DNA of 64,000 bases, taken from assembly GCF_005049045.1 (NCBI RefSeq), contig NZ_SUPK01000001.1:186001-250000 (forward strand), given 5' to 3'. The number at the start of each line of letters is the position of its first letter. The stretch's first letter is position 1. The notes below the pieces were generated by a model. The model had not been told where the DNA came from, ran no database searches, and saw nothing but the letters and a program-made list of their open reading frames with translations. The translations under genes and the position numbers were made by a program. This DNA is from Cohnella pontilimi. Its GTDB lineage: Bacteria; Bacillota; Bacilli; Paenibacillales; Paenibacillaceae. Positions 37,512 through 48,285 of this stretch are shown here, piece after piece.

Positions 37512-39233
37512 ATGCCACAGGATCCGTTCGATCGGAAGCAGGATGCCCCGCCAAGCGAAGTGGAGCATATCAAGCGCAAAAGTCATTATTTGCGGGGCAC
37601 ACTCGCCACAACGTTCCAAGACTTGATTACCGCTTCCATCCCGGAAGACGATAACCGGCTCATGAAACATCACGGCAGCTATATGCAAGACGATCGCGAT
37701 TTGCGGAACGAACGCGAGCGTCAAAAGCTGGAACGCGCCTATCAGTTCATGCTGCGTGTGCGCGCTCCCGGAGGGATCGTCACGCCGGAACAGTGGCTGG
37801 CGCTCGACCGGCTGGCCGGGCAATACGCCAACGGCTCGCTGCGCTTGACCACCCGTCAGTCGTTCCAGATGCACGGAATCATCAAGTGGGACATGAAACA
37901 AACGATTCGGGAAGTCAACGACGCGCTGCTCACGACATTCGCCGCATGCGGAGACGTGAACCGCAATGTCATGTGCAACCCGAATCCGGATCAGTCGGTC
38001 GTTCACCTGGAAGTGTACGAGTGGACGAAGCGGCTCAGCGAGCATCTGCTGCCGAGAACGCGCGCTTACCACGAGATTTGGCTGGACGAAGAGAAAGTAT
38101 TCGACAGCCAGGAAGGGGAAGAGCAGGAGCCGATTTACGGTCCCGTCTATTTGCCGCGAAAGTTTAAAATCGCCGTGGCCGTACCGCCGTCCAACGATGT
38201 GGATGTGTTGTCCCAAGACCTTGGCTTTATCGCGATTGTCGAAGAAGGCAAGCTAAAAGGGTTTAACGTGGCGGTCGGCGGAGGAATGGGCATGACGCAT
38301 GGAGATCCGAAGACGTACCCCCAGCTCGCTCGAGTAATCGGATTTTGTAAGCCGGAACAGGTCATCGACGTTGCGGAGAAAACCGTCATGATCCAACGGG
38401 ATTACGGTGACCGTTCCGTCCGCAAGCATGCCCGCTTCAAATATACGATCGATGAACGCGGATTGGGCTGGTTTACGGACGAATTAACCCGGCGGCTGGG
38501 TTGGAGTCTGAACGAAGCGCGGCCGTACCGTTTTGATCATAACGGGGATCGATACGGCTGGGTGAAAGGAAGCAACGGCAAATGGCATTACACCTTGTTT
38601 ATCCAGAACGGGCGAATTATCGATGAAGACGAATACCCGATCTTGACCGGACTGCGGGAAATCGCCAAAGTTCATACGGGAGATTTCCGGCTGACGCCCA
38701 ATCAGAATTTAATCATCGGAAACGTAACGAGTCAGCATAAGCGGAAGCTGGAACAATTGATGCAGCAGTACGGGCTCACCGACGGCACCCGCCAATCCGC
38801 CCTGCGCAGAAACTCCATGGCTTGCGTGGCGCTGCCTACCTGCGGTTTGGCCATGGCCGAATCGGAACGTTACTTTCCTTCTCTGCTGGCGAAGATCGAA
38901 CCGATGCTGGAAGAGGCCGGCTTGCGGGAGCAGGACATCGTCATTCGCATGACCGGCTGTCCGAACGGATGCGCTCGTCCGGCTTTAGGGGAAATTGCGT
39001 TGATCGGGAAAGCGCCCGGCAAATACAACTTGTATTTGGGCGGGGGATTTGCCGGAGATCGACTGAACAAGCTTTATCGGGAAAATATCGGGGAAGAACA
39101 AATTTTAGAGAGTCTCCGTCCCATCATTCGCCGGTATGCGGATGAAAGGCAGGAAGGCGAACATTTCGGCGATTTCGTGATTCGGGCCGGTTATGTGAAA
39201 GAGGTACATTCCGGTCTCGACTTTCATGATTAA
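37512..39233 (+). CDS. cysI: Assimilatory sulfite reductase hemoprotein (beta subunit)
   Basis: A 573-residue siroheme/4Fe-4S protein that reduces sulfite to sulfide. The cluster cysteines are CVALPTC near residue 438 and [10 protein letters not shown] near 480. The siroheme-binding region includes [13 protein letters not shown] and NVMCNPNP, and the repeated half contains [17 protein letters not shown] 37512 follows AGGAG at seven bases. The normal-length C-terminus ends just before a terminator. Siroheme synthesis genes are not in the window. Confidence 0.95.
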   Translation: MPQDPFDRKQDAPPSEVEHIKRKSHYLRGTLATTFQDLITASIPEDDNRLMKHHGSYMQDDRDLRNERERQKLERAYQFMLRVRAPGGIVTPEQWLALDRLAGQYANGSLRLTTRQSFQMHGIIKWDMKQTIREVNDALLTTFAACGDVNRNVMCNPNPDQSVVHLEVYEWTKRLSEHLLPRTRAYHEIWLDEEKVFDSQEGEEQEPIYGPVYLPRKFKIAVAVPPSNDVDVLSQDLGFIAIVEEGKLKGFNVAVGGGMGMTHGDPKTYPQLARVIGFCKPEQVIDVAEKTVMIQRDYGDRSVRKHARFKYTIDERGLGWFTDELTRRLGWSLNEARPYRFDHNGDRYGWVKGSNGKWHYTLFIQNGRIIDEDEYPILTGLREIAKVHTGDFRLTPNQNLIIGNVTSQHKRKLEQLMQQYGLTDGTRQSALRRNSMACVALPTCGLAMAESERYFPSLLAKIEPMLEEAGLREQDIVIRMTGCPNGCARPALGEIALIGKAPGKYNLYLGGGFAGDRLNKLYRENIGEEQILESLRPIIRRYADERQEGEHFGDFVIRAGYVKEVHSGLDFHD

Positions 39234-39252
39234 CGAGAATACAAGAGAGAAG

Positions 39253-39278
39253 AAGCGGCCGAATAGGCTGCTTTTTTT
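39253..39278 (+). terminator. Terminator of the cysJI operon
   Basis: AAGCGGCC (39253-39260) and GGCTGCTT (39266-39273) form an 8-bp stem with one G-T pair and a five-base loop, followed by a run of seven T residues. Confidence 0.85.
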
Positions 39279-39379
39279 CTTTTATGGCCGTCCTCTTTTT
39301 TCCAGGGACGGCTGAATCGACCGATCGCGGGTAAATCACTTATAACGTCTAGATTTCGTGGAGCAGGGGAGGAGACATC

Positions 39380-40204
39380 ATGCAATGGATGGGCAGGAGA
39401 GGAAGCACGAACGTGGAAGACCGCAGAGGGATAGGCGGCGGCAAAACGATAATAGGAGGCGGAATTGGAGGCTTGGTCATCTTGCTGCTCGTCACTTTGC
39501 TTGGCGGCAACCCCGGCCAGCTGCTCAGTCAATTGACGACCACCGGCGCCGACACGTCCGTCCCCTATCAGCAAACCGAGCAGGAGAAACAAATGACGCA
39601 ATTCGTCTCGGTTGTCCTGGCGGATACGGAGACCGTTTGGACGGAGCTGTTCAAGGAAAAAGGGCTTACGTATGAGAAGCCGACCTTGGTGCTGTTTACC
39701 GATAACGTCCAGTCTGCCTGCGGGACGGCGAGCTCGGCGACCGGTCCATTCTACTGTCCCGGCGACCGCAAGCTGTACATCGACCTCAGCTTTTACGATG
39801 AACTCCGCACAAAATTTCGGGCACCCGGGGATTTTGCCATGGCTTATGTGATCGCGCACGAGGTGGGACACCATGTACAGAATTTGCTCGGCACCATGGA
39901 AGGCGTCGGCAACCAACGGTCCAACGACTTTTCCGTCCGGCTGGAATTGCAGGCGGATTATTTAGCGGGCGTTTGGGCCCATCATGAGCAGGGAATGGGT
40001 GTGCTGGAAGTAGGAGACGTAGACGAGGCGCTTAACGCAGCAAGCGCGGTCGGCGACGACACGCTGCAGAAACAAGCCCAAGGTTATGTCGTGCCTGAAA
40101 CTTTTACACACGGGACCTCCGAGCAAAGAAAACGCTGGTTTTATAAAGGGGTTCAATCCGGTGATATATATGGCGGCGATACGTTCCACACGAAGCAATT
40201 ATGA
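39380..40204 (+). CDS. Neutral zinc metallopeptidase, YpfJ family, membrane anchored
   Basis: A 274-residue protein of the YpfJ/KPN_02809 putative metallopeptidase family. A short cytosolic start is followed by one membrane segment (about residues 25-45). The extracytoplasmic domain has the zinc motif VIAHEVGHHVQN near residue 160, LELQADYLAGVW providing the third ligand, and a QTEQEKQMTQFVSVVLADTE segment. ATG 39380 follows GGGGAGGAG. The biological substrate of the family is not known to me. It stands alone before htpG. Confidence 0.85.
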   Translation: MQWMGRRGSTNVEDRRGIGGGKTIIGGGIGGLVILLLVTLLGGNPGQLLSQLTTTGADTSVPYQQTEQEKQMTQFVSVVLADTETVWTELFKEKGLTYEKPTLVLFTDNVQSACGTASSATGPFYCPGDRKLYIDLSFYDELRTKFRAPGDFAMAYVIAHEVGHHVQNLLGTMEGVGNQRSNDFSVRLELQADYLAGVWAHHEQGMGVLEVGDVDEALNAASAVGDDTLQKQAQGYVVPETFTHGTSEQRKRWFYKGVQSGDIYGGDTFHTKQL

Positions 40205-40212
40205 TAGGGGGG

Positions 40213-40242
40213 TTGCGGCTTATGGGCGAGCGAGTGTAAAAT
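40213..40242 (+). promoter_or_regulatory. Sigma-A-type promoter of htpG
   Basis: TTGCGG (40213-40218) and TAAAAT (40237-40242) with an 18-base spacer, directly in front of the CIRCE operator. Confidence 0.55.
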
Positions 40243-40252
40243 AACCGTAGCA

Positions 40253-40279
40253 TTAGCACTCCAGAGGCTGGAGTGCTAA
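40253..40279 (+). promoter_or_regulatory. CIRCE operator (HrcA binding site)
   Basis: TTAGCACTC, nine bases, GAGTGCTAA: a perfect match to the CIRCE consensus. It lies ten bases after the -10 box and 26 bases before the htpG start. HrcA normally represses groESL and dnaK operons through this site. Confidence 0.95.
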
Positions 40280-40304
40280 CAACTCGGGGAAGGAGCGCTA
40301 ACTC

Positions 40305-42188
40305 ATGGCCAAAAAGCAATTTAAAGCCGAATCAAAACGACTGCTTGAAATGATGATCAACTCCATCTATACGCAGAAGGAGATTTTTCTGAGAGAGCTG
40401 ATTTCCAATGCCAGCGACGCCATCGATAAAATCTACTACAAGGCGTTAACGGACGATCGATTGGTCTTTGACAAGGACAGCTATTACATAAAGATCGCGG
40501 CCGACAAGCCGAACCGTACGTTGACGATTACCGACACGGGAATCGGGATGACCAAAGAGGAGCTGGAAAATAACCTGGGGGTCATCGCGCAGAGCGGCTC
40601 TTTCGCGTTCAAGCGCGAGAACGAAGCGAAGGACGGTCACAACATCATCGGCCAGTTCGGCGTCGGTTTTTACTCCGCATTCATGGTCGCTGACACCGTG
40701 ACGGTCATCAGCAAAGCACTTGACAGCGAAGAAGCGTATAAGTGGGAATCGAAGGGTGCAGACGGATACACCATCGAGCCCAGTGCGAAAGATTCGGTAG
40801 GTACGCAGATCATTTTGAAAATCAAAAACAACTCGGAAGACAATAATTACGACGAGTATCTGGAAGAGTACCGTTTGCGGTCCATCATTAAGAAATACTC
40901 CGACTTCATCCGCTATCCGATCAAGATGGACGTCACAACGCACATGCCCAAGGAAGGCAGTGACGGCAAGGAATTCGAAGAAGTGACCGAAGAACAGACC
41001 ATCAACAGCATGGTCCCGATTTGGCGGAAAAACAAAAACGAGCTGACGACCGAGGATTACGAACGGTTTTATTTTGACAAGCATTACGGGTTCGACAAAC
41101 CGCTCAAGCATCTTCATATCAGCGCGGACGGCGCGGTCGTGTATCGAGCGATTTTGTACATTCCGGAAAAAACGCCGTTTGACTATTATACGAAGGAGTA
41201 TGAGAAAGGGCTCGAGCTGTACTCCAACGGCGTGCTGATCATGAATAAATGCGCGGACCTCCTTCCCGACTACTTTAGCTTCGTGAAAGGCATGGTCGAT
41301 TCGGAGGATTTGTCCCTCAACATTTCGCGCGAGATGCTGCAGCATGACCGGCAATTGCAGCTCATCGCCAAAAATATCAAGAACAAGATCAAAAGCCAGC
41401 TGCAAAGCATGTTGAAGGACGAAAGAGAGAAGTACGAGCAATTTTACAAATCTTTCGGCAGACAGCTGAAGTTCGGCGTGTACAGCGATTACGGAATTAA
41501 CAAAGACGAGCTGCAGGATCTGCTCATGTTCTATTCTTCCAAGGAGAAGAAGCTGGTGACGCTGGACGAATATGTATCCGGAATGCCGGAGAACCAGAAG
41601 TACATTTATTATGCAGCAGGGGATTCGTACGACCGCATTGAGAAGCTTCCGCAGACCGAAGTTGTGGCCGACAAGGGCTTCGAGATTCTTTACTTCACAG
41701 ACGATATCGACGAGTTTGCGGCGAAGGTACTGATGAAGTACAAAGACAAAGAGTTCAAATCGGTATCGAGCGGAGACCTGGGTATTGATTCAGACGCCGG
41801 CGATGATCCGTCCGGCAAGGAAGAGAACGCGAACAAGGAACTGTTCGAAGCGATGAAGGACTTGCTCGCCGGCAAAGTGAAAGCGGTGAAAGCTTCGAAA
41901 CGTCTCAAGTCCCACCCGGTCTGCTTGTCCACCGAGGGTGAAATCTCGATCGAGATGGAAAAAGTGCTTCGCGCGATGCCGAGCGGCCAAGATATTGAGG
42001 CGGACAAAGTACTGGAGATCAATGTGAACCACGAAGTTTTCCGTTCTTTGCAGACGGCTTACGAGCACGATCGGGAGAAGCTGAGCTTGTACACCCATTT
42101 GCTCTACAATCAGGCGCTGCTGATCGAAGGGCTGCCGATCCAGGATCCGGTGGCGTTCACGAACGATATTTGCAAGGTTATGGTATAA
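40305..42188 (+). CDS. htpG: Molecular chaperone HtpG (Hsp90)
   Basis: A 627-residue Hsp90. The N-terminal ATPase has [25 protein letters not shown] and [11 protein letters not shown]. The middle domain has [13 protein letters not shown] with the catalytic arginine in the expected place. The C-terminal dimerisation region ends without the eukaryotic MEEVD, as is normal in bacteria. It refolds client proteins in an ATP-driven clamp cycle. ATG 40305 follows AAGGAG. The perfect CIRCE element upstream predicts HrcA control and heat induction. A GC-rich terminator follows. Confidence 0.96.
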   Translation: MAKKQFKAESKRLLEMMINSIYTQKEIFLRELISNASDAIDKIYYKALTDDRLVFDKDSYYIKIAADKPNRTLTITDTGIGMTKEELENNLGVIAQSGSFAFKRENEAKDGHNIIGQFGVGFYSAFMVADTVTVISKALDSEEAYKWESKGADGYTIEPSAKDSVGTQIILKIKNNSEDNNYDEYLEEYRLRSIIKKYSDFIRYPIKMDVTTHMPKEGSDGKEFEEVTEEQTINSMVPIWRKNKNELTTEDYERFYFDKHYGFDKPLKHLHISADGAVVYRAILYIPEKTPFDYYTKEYEKGLELYSNGVLIMNKCADLLPDYFSFVKGMVDSEDLSLNISREMLQHDRQLQLIAKNIKNKIKSQLQSMLKDEREKYEQFYKSFGRQLKFGVYSDYGINKDELQDLLMFYSSKEKKLVTLDEYVSGMPENQKYIYYAAGDSYDRIEKLPQTEVVADKGFEILYFTDDIDEFAAKVLMKYKDKEFKSVSSGDLGIDSDAGDDPSGKEENANKELFEAMKDLLAGKVKAVKASKRLKSHPVCLSTEGEISIEMEKVLRAMPSGQDIEADKVLEINVNHEVFRSLQTAYEHDREKLSLYTHLLYNQALLIEGLPIQDPVAFTNDICKVMV

Positions 42189-42198
42189 CAAGCACATT

Positions 42199-42232
42199 CC
42201 GCCGCCGGCGTATGCCGGGGCGGATTTTTTTG
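42199..42232 (+). terminator. Terminator after htpG
   Basis: A GC-rich imperfect hairpin (TCCGCC-GCCGGC / GCCGG-GGCGGA, about 42199-42225) followed by seven T residues. Confidence 0.82.
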
Positions 42233-42292
42233 TATTCCGGACAATTGTGATGTACTGCCTGCAGGCATGTTTAAAACGAGGAGTACGTTTGA

Positions 42293-43594
<1,302 letters not shown>

Positions 43595-43595
43595 A

Positions 43596-43625
43596 AAGGG
43601 ACTGCCCCAAAAGCAGTCCCTTCTT
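43596..43625 (+). terminator. Terminator between the P450 and lipoprotein genes
   Basis: A perfect 10-bp stem AAGGGACTGC (43596-43605) / GCAGTCCCTT (43613-43622) with a seven-base loop and a short T-rich end, between convergent genes. Confidence 0.75.
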
Positions 43626-43637
43626 CGTGACGTGAAG

Positions 43638-44600
43638 TTACCGGCTGGCTGCGCCGGCTGCAGTGCCCCTCCCGCCGGCGGCACGGTTTGCTGTATTGAC
43701 ATCGGAAGCGTTATTGAGAATATATTGCAGGTCTTTCAGGACCGCTCTAGAGTTCATACTTAAGGATGTGCCGGAAGACAGGTTCCGCTTTACGCGATGG
43801 ATCGCGTCAATCGCTCTTCTGTCGCTTACTCTCATGACACGGAAAGATTGACCAAATTGAGTTTGCAGCATTTGTGCGGTATCTCCTGTCGCAGATGCGG
43901 TTCCCATTGTATCGAACCCGGTGGCGCCCATTCCGCCGACTCCGGAAGTGCCCATTCCACCGGCACCGAGGTTACCCGTTGCATTGAGACCTCGAGTGCC
44001 CGTTCTGCCAACACCGAGGCCGCCCGATACGCCGAAACCACCGGTTCCCGTTCTGCCGGCGCCGACAGTACCCGTCGCCCCATAACCGCCTATACCGACC
44101 GAACCCGTTGCGCCGACCCCCGTCTGTCCGGAGGTAACCCTCCCGTTGTTGCCCGCGCTTTGCGTACCCGTAGTCAGCATGGACCGTGTACGGGTTACGT
44201 TACCTGCACGTCCTGCGGTTCTCGTGTTGGTATCGGATCCCACGATCATCACATTGCCGAGAAGAAGCACTTCCGAGTTGAGAATGCCCAACTGGCGATG
44301 ATCGGATAAACCGAAGGTGCCGGTTGTGCCAGTGCCGCCGGTGCCAAAGCCGGTCATTCCTGTTGTTCCGCCGGTCATTCCCGTAGTGCCTGTCCGGTTG
44401 ACTCCATCAGCAGCGGTCAGGTTCCGGTACACGGACCCTCCACGGCCGTCCATCGTTGTGGCATTCGGGTGGACGCCCAGTCCGGTGTTTGCGCGGCCAA
44501 TACCCCGTGTGCCCACTCCATTGTTATTTGCCGTACACCCGGTAAACAGGACCGCCGACATCCCTACGACGCAAGCAAGTGATAAAAAGCGATATTTCAC
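43638..44600 (-). CDS. YhcN/YlaJ-type sporulation lipoprotein with a long Gly/Thr-rich insert
   Basis: A 320-residue lipoprotein. The signal peptide ends with lipobox LFTGC near residue 22. A YhcN/YlaJ-like domain seems split: QLGILNSEVLLLGNVMIVGSD (about 105-130) lies before, and MRVSDRRAIDAIHRVKRNL (about 257-278) after, a region of about 110 residues made almost only of Gly, Thr, Val, Ala and Arg in short GTGG/GATG/GVGRTGT units. Another Gly/Thr tract precedes it (residues 60-98). Family members are forespore or spore-membrane lipoproteins. Start is GTG 44600, with AAGGAG eight bases upstream. The insert is far longer than in the B. subtilis proteins I know. Confidence 0.75.
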   Translation of the reverse strand: MKYRFLSLACVVGMSAVLFTGCTANNNGVGTRGIGRANTGLGVHPNATTMDGRGGSVYRNLTAADGVNRTGTTGMTGGTTGMTGFGTGGTGTTGTFGLSDHRQLGILNSEVLLLGNVMIVGSDTNTRTAGRAGNVTRTRSMLTTGTQSAGNNGRVTSGQTGVGATGSVGIGGYGATGTVGAGRTGTGGFGVSGGLGVGRTGTRGLNATGNLGAGGMGTSGVGGMGATGFDTMGTASATGDTAQMLQTQFGQSFRVMRVSDRRAIDAIHRVKRNLSSGTSLSMNSRAVLKDLQYILNNASDVNTANRAAGGRGTAAGAASR

Positions 44601-44686
44601 TGTGATTGCTCCTTATCCTTTGTAGTAACCTGTAGCAGGCCCTCATTTATTGTGATCGGAACCGCTGCGGGTTACCGAGTAAAGTT

Positions 44687-45662
44687 GTGCGAACGATGTC
44701 ATTTGCTGGGTATAAAGCTCGATTGCAGGTGGTGATCCGGCCCAACTGGGGAATGTGTACCGAACGTTGGGGGAATTACGACATGCACGGTCTGGTGGGG
44801 AATTTGAATGACTTCGGCGGATATGTGTTCGCGATGAACGGACGCTCTCCCGCCGGAAAACCAGTCGTGTGCGGATTGGGACGGCGATCCCGATCATGTC
44901 ATTCCTTACGAGGGGATTCGTAAAGAGTATGAAGGCAAAACGCCTTACGCCAGCGGTGATCCGACCGTGGTGGGATGGGGACCACTCGATTTCTCCCTAT
45001 ACAGCGGCGGGCATGTCGGATTTATGGGCGGGTTGATGGAATTAACGAACGTGGAAGGGATTTTGAAGATCGACTGCCTGAAGACCGATTATTATCACCG
45101 GGAAGCTTATCCGACCTTTCTGTTTTTTAACCCTTTCCGTTCGGAGGAAACAGTCGAGATCACCGATCTCGGAGACGAGTTTGTCGACTTATACGACACG
45201 GTAAGCGGACAGTTCGCGGCAACGCGGGTGAAGGGGAAAGCTTCTTTCCGTCTACCCGGCGACAGTGCGGCTGTTATCGTGATCGTGCCCGCCTACGGCA
45301 AGCAAGAAAGGAGTAACGGACAACTATGGATCGAGGGGGTATTCGTCGCTCCGGCTCCGAAACCCGCGGTCAATATTTACGGTCTGCTGGATCGGCAAAA
45401 GGTAAGCAACGTGCTGAAGCTCAACTTGGAAGTCTCGGCACCCGAGGGGGAGCAAATCGAACAAATCACGGTAACGCTGGGCAAAACGGAGTTATTCCGC
45501 GGCAACAAGCTGTCCGAGCCGTTCTGGGTTGATACAGATGAGTTTCATAATGGCCTGTACCATTTGCGTGTGGTCGCCAAATCATCCGGGGGAGGCAGGG
45601 ATTCCAGCGAAATCGGGCTCAAGATCGAGAATGCGGCGAATGCCATTTCCGCTCCTAACTAA
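44687..45662 (+). pseudogene. Frameshifted 3' remnant of a large secreted or sugar-active protein
   Basis: Two reading frames join into one plausible protein. The first (44687 to about 44842) ends with GNLNDFGGYVFAMNG. After a one-base shift near 44840 the second continues as DALPPENQSCADWDGDPDH, then VGWGPLDFSLYSGGHVGFMG and a beta-rich C-terminus (TFLFFNPFRSEETVEI, FRLPGDSAAVIVIVP). An Ig-like tail follows (about 45355-45640), ending at the stop at 45662. No start codon with ribosome binding site is found and the 5' part is missing, so only the C-terminal portion of a once longer gene remains. The family is not certain; the pattern suggests a carbohydrate-active enzyme with an accessory Ig-like domain. 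Confidence 0.6.
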
Positions 45663-45772
45663 GCCATAGCAAGGGACCAACCTTTCGACTTCCGAATGAC
45701 CGAAATCCAATGTGGTACATTATAAGTGGCACTTGGGTCGGGGTTTGATCTCACGAAGAAGGAGCAGCGCCG

Positions 45773-46942
45773 GTGCACCGTAGTGAACAGATTCAAATGA
45801 GTTTTTATGAGCTGGGAGATGAACGTGCAAAACAATTTCCGGTCTCCTTCACGGATTGGGAAGCAAAAGCCCGGGAACTGCTCGCAGCCGGTCCGTTCGG
45901 TTATGTGTTCGGTGGGGCCGGAGCAGGCGATACTATGGAGGCGAACCTGAGAGGTTTACGGCAATACCGGCTCCAACCGAGAATTTGCTGCGATGTATCC
46001 GAAACCGACATCGGGATCGAGCTGCTCGGAAGGAAAGCGAACGTTCCGTTCCTTTTGGCGCCTATTGGTGTAAATTCGATATTTCATCCTGATTCGGAAA
46101 TGGCTGTGGCCAAAGCCGCCGCCAAATTAGGCGTCCCGTACGTACTTAGCAATGTGTCCAGCACGAGTATGGAAAAAATTGCAGATACGATGGGCGAGGC
46201 GCTTCGTTGGTTTCAACTCTATCCTCCGAGAAATGAAGAACTTACACGCAGCTTTCTCCGACGCGCAGAACAGTCGGGTTATTCAGCGATTGTCGTAACG
46301 GTGGATTCTACGCTTCTCGGCTGGCGGGAGACGGATTTACACAATGCCTATCTTCCTTTCTTGGAAGGGCACGGCATGGCCAACTATTTTTCCGATCCCG
46401 TCTTTCTTTCACAATTAAAGCAGTCTCCGGAGGATGACCTTAAGCAGGCGGTTCTCAAAGCGTTATCCGAAGGCAACAATACGCGCTTGAGCTGGAAACA
46501 TTTTTCCACCTTGCGTGATTGGACGAAGCTGCCCATATTGCTCAAAGGTATCACCCATCCGCACGACGCGCTTCTCGCCATTGAACACGGCGCCGACGGC
46601 ATCATCGTATCCAATCACGGAGGACGACAGCTGGACGGCGCAATCGGTACGATCGAGGCATTACCGGAGATTATTAAGTCTGTGTCGGACAAAGTACCCA
46701 TCATAGTGGACGGCGGTTTCCGGCGGGGAGCCGATATCTTGAAAGGCATCGCGCTGGGGGCTACAGCGGTTCAAATCGGCCGTCCTTATATTTACGGATT
46801 GGCAGTAGGCGGTCAAGCCGGCGTCGAGCAGGTCATTCTCAATTTGACGGCCGAAACGGAACTGCAGTTAGCCATCTCCGGTAAATCCCGAATACGGGAT
46901 GTGGACCGTTCGATGATCTGGAAAATCGACCAACCGTTATAA
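45773..46942 (+). CDS. FMN-dependent alpha-hydroxy-acid oxidase, lactate 2-monooxygenase-like
   Basis: A 389-residue FMN enzyme of the (S)-2-hydroxy-acid oxidase family. YVFGGAGAGDTMEANL (about 40-56) and FLLAPIGVN lie early. RWFQLYPPR, the long lid PFLEGHGMANYFSDPVF, the catalytic histidine in SNHGGRQLDGA (near 282) and VDGGFRRGADILKGIALGA (near 312) follow. The lid insertion and GWRETDL segment are typical of lactate 2-monooxygenase, which converts lactate and O2 to acetate, CO2 and water. Lactate oxidase or another short hydroxy acid is possible. Start is GTG 45773 behind AAGGAG. It is a single gene ended by a terminator. Confidence 0.86.
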   Translation: MHRSEQIQMSFYELGDERAKQFPVSFTDWEAKARELLAAGPFGYVFGGAGAGDTMEANLRGLRQYRLQPRICCDVSETDIGIELLGRKANVPFLLAPIGVNSIFHPDSEMAVAKAAAKLGVPYVLSNVSSTSMEKIADTMGEALRWFQLYPPRNEELTRSFLRRAEQSGYSAIVVTVDSTLLGWRETDLHNAYLPFLEGHGMANYFSDPVFLSQLKQSPEDDLKQAVLKALSEGNNTRLSWKHFSTLRDWTKLPILLKGITHPHDALLAIEHGADGIIVSNHGGRQLDGAIGTIEALPEIIKSVSDKVPIIVDGGFRRGADILKGIALGATAVQIGRPYIYGLAVGGQAGVEQVILNLTAETELQLAISGKSRIRDVDRSMIWKIDQPL

Positions 46943-46951
46943 ATCGGTAAC

Positions 46952-46988
46952 ACGGGATCGCTCAGAAAAACGGAGCGATCTCACTTTT
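46952..46988 (+). terminator. Terminator after the lactate-monooxygenase-like gene
   Basis: GGATCGCTC pairs with GAGCGATC (about 46954-46981) around an A-rich loop, followed after four bases by TTTTT. Confidence 0.75.
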
Positions 46989-47072
46989 TAACTGCCGTTT
47001 TTTAGGTCAAGTTCGATGAAAAATCGGACGATGACGCCGATTCTTGACCGGCAAAGAACGCGTTGACAGTTG

Positions 47073-47110
47073 TTCATACCTTCAGTTAAATTAGATGTAA
47101 ACGTTTTCTT
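47073..47110 (+). promoter_or_regulatory. Promoter with a perfect cre site ahead of the amino-sugar operon
   Basis: TTGACA (47073-47078) is followed 17 bases later by TGTAAA (47096-47101). The 16-mer ATGTAAACGTTTTCTT (47095-47110) matches the CcpA consensus WTGNAANCGNWNNCWW at every position and covers the -10. A second AAAACGTTTT palindrome (47122-47131) lies 24 bases downstream, centre to centre, and could be another LacI/CcpA-family site. Confidence 0.75.
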
Positions 47111-47202
47111 AACCATTTGTCAAAACGTTTTTACACAGCCGAGAACGCCTAAATGCTCTCTTTGTTTAAAGCAGTTAAAAATGATCAATCGAGGTGCTAA
47201 CG

Positions 47203-48255
47203 ATGCGAAAAGTTCGAGTGGGGATCGTCGGAATCGGCATGATCGCGCATATGTTTCACATACCGAAATATCAGAATCATCCGCAGGTGGAGATTACGGC
47301 CATCGCGGACCTCGACCTGGAACGCGCCAAGGAGGTGGCCGATCAGCTGGGCGGCATTCCCGCGTACGGTTCCGCGTTGGAGATGTTCCGAAGCGAGAAG
47401 CTTGATGCCGTGAGTATCGCGACGTTTAACGAGAGTCACGTCGAGCTTGCGATGCTGGCTTTGGATCACGGCCTGGATGTACTGGTCGAGAAACCGATGG
47501 CCGTCTCCTCCGAGCAGGCCATACAACTGCGCGAGAAAGCCGCTGCCGGCGACCGGATCGTAATGGTCGGCATGAGCGCGAGATTCCGCTACGATTGCCG
47601 TGCCCTTCACGGAATTGTCGAATCCGGCGACCTCGGTGAAATCTATTTTGCCAAAGCCCGCATTCTTCGCCGCAGAGGAGTTCCTTTCGGCTGGTTCACG
47701 AATTTCGCGCAATCCGGCGGTGGACCGATGATGGATATCGGAGTACATGCGCTTGACGCCGTGTGGTGGATGATGGGCAAGCCGGAGCCGGACTTGGTTG
47801 TGGGCAAGCTGTTCCGAAAAGTCGCACCGTTCGAAACGGAAGGGGTCGGTTTTTACTCCGCCATGTCCAAGGACAACAAGGAAAATCCGGTATACGACGT
47901 GGAGGACTTGGGCAGCGCCTACATCACGTTCAAAAACGGCGCCGCACTCACGATCGAAGCCAGCTGGGCTGTGAACGGAAGCGAGGACGACGCGATGAAG
48001 ATCGACCTGTTCGGCACGAAAGGCGGGGCAAGCCTCGACCCGTTTACGATGTTCAAAGAAAGCGACCGCATTCCGGTTTCGTATGGCTTAAAGGTACAAG
48101 AAAACGATTTTTACCAAGAGGAAATGAATCATTTTATCGACTGCGTGCTGACCCGTAAACAGCCTGTCATCGATGCCGCGCAGGGAATGCAAATCGTTCG
48201 AATGCTAGAGGCGATCCGCCGGTCTTCGGAGACGAATTCCGCAGTAAAACTGTAG
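47203..48255 (+). CDS. Gfo/Idh/MocA family sugar oxidoreductase
   Basis: A 350-residue NAD(P)-dependent oxidoreductase. The Rossmann motif VGIVGIGMIAHMFHIP is at the N-terminus. LVEKPMAV near residue 100 has the conserved Glu-Lys-Pro, and GGGPMMDIGVHALD near 175 has the catalytic Asp/His. Substrates of the family are inositols, sugars and sugar derivatives. ATG 47203 follows GAGGTG at six bases. It is the first gene of the operon with ROK kinase and NagA, under a perfect cre site, so it probably acts on a sugar or amino sugar used as carbon source. Confidence 0.88.
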   Translation: MRKVRVGIVGIGMIAHMFHIPKYQNHPQVEITAIADLDLERAKEVADQLGGIPAYGSALEMFRSEKLDAVSIATFNESHVELAMLALDHGLDVLVEKPMAVSSEQAIQLREKAAAGDRIVMVGMSARFRYDCRALHGIVESGDLGEIYFAKARILRRRGVPFGWFTNFAQSGGGPMMDIGVHALDAVWWMMGKPEPDLVVGKLFRKVAPFETEGVGFYSAMSKDNKENPVYDVEDLGSAYITFKNGAALTIEASWAVNGSEDDAMKIDLFGTKGGASLDPFTMFKESDRIPVSYGLKVQENDFYQEEMNHFIDCVLTRKQPVIDAAQGMQIVRMLEAIRRSSETNSAVKL

Positions 48256-48285
48256 GGTGGACGACGGCTTAAAGGTGGTGAAACG

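Noticed and set aside
39287-39312. A second terminator after cysI (GCCGTCC/GGACGGC hairpin)
   Set aside because: A 7-bp stem is present but no T run follows it on either strand; the real terminator is at 39253-39278.
43900-44400. CRISPR array or minisatellite in the repetitive lipoprotein region
   Set aside because: The repeats are short, irregular, codon-phased and without unique spacers of constant length; they simply encode Gly/Thr-rich protein.
43860-44420. Long plus-strand frames rich in Pro, Thr and Ser opposite the spore lipoprotein
   Set aside because: They are mirror frames of the Gly/Thr-rich repeats. They have no ribosome binding site, whereas the minus-strand gene has a lipobox, family domain and good start.
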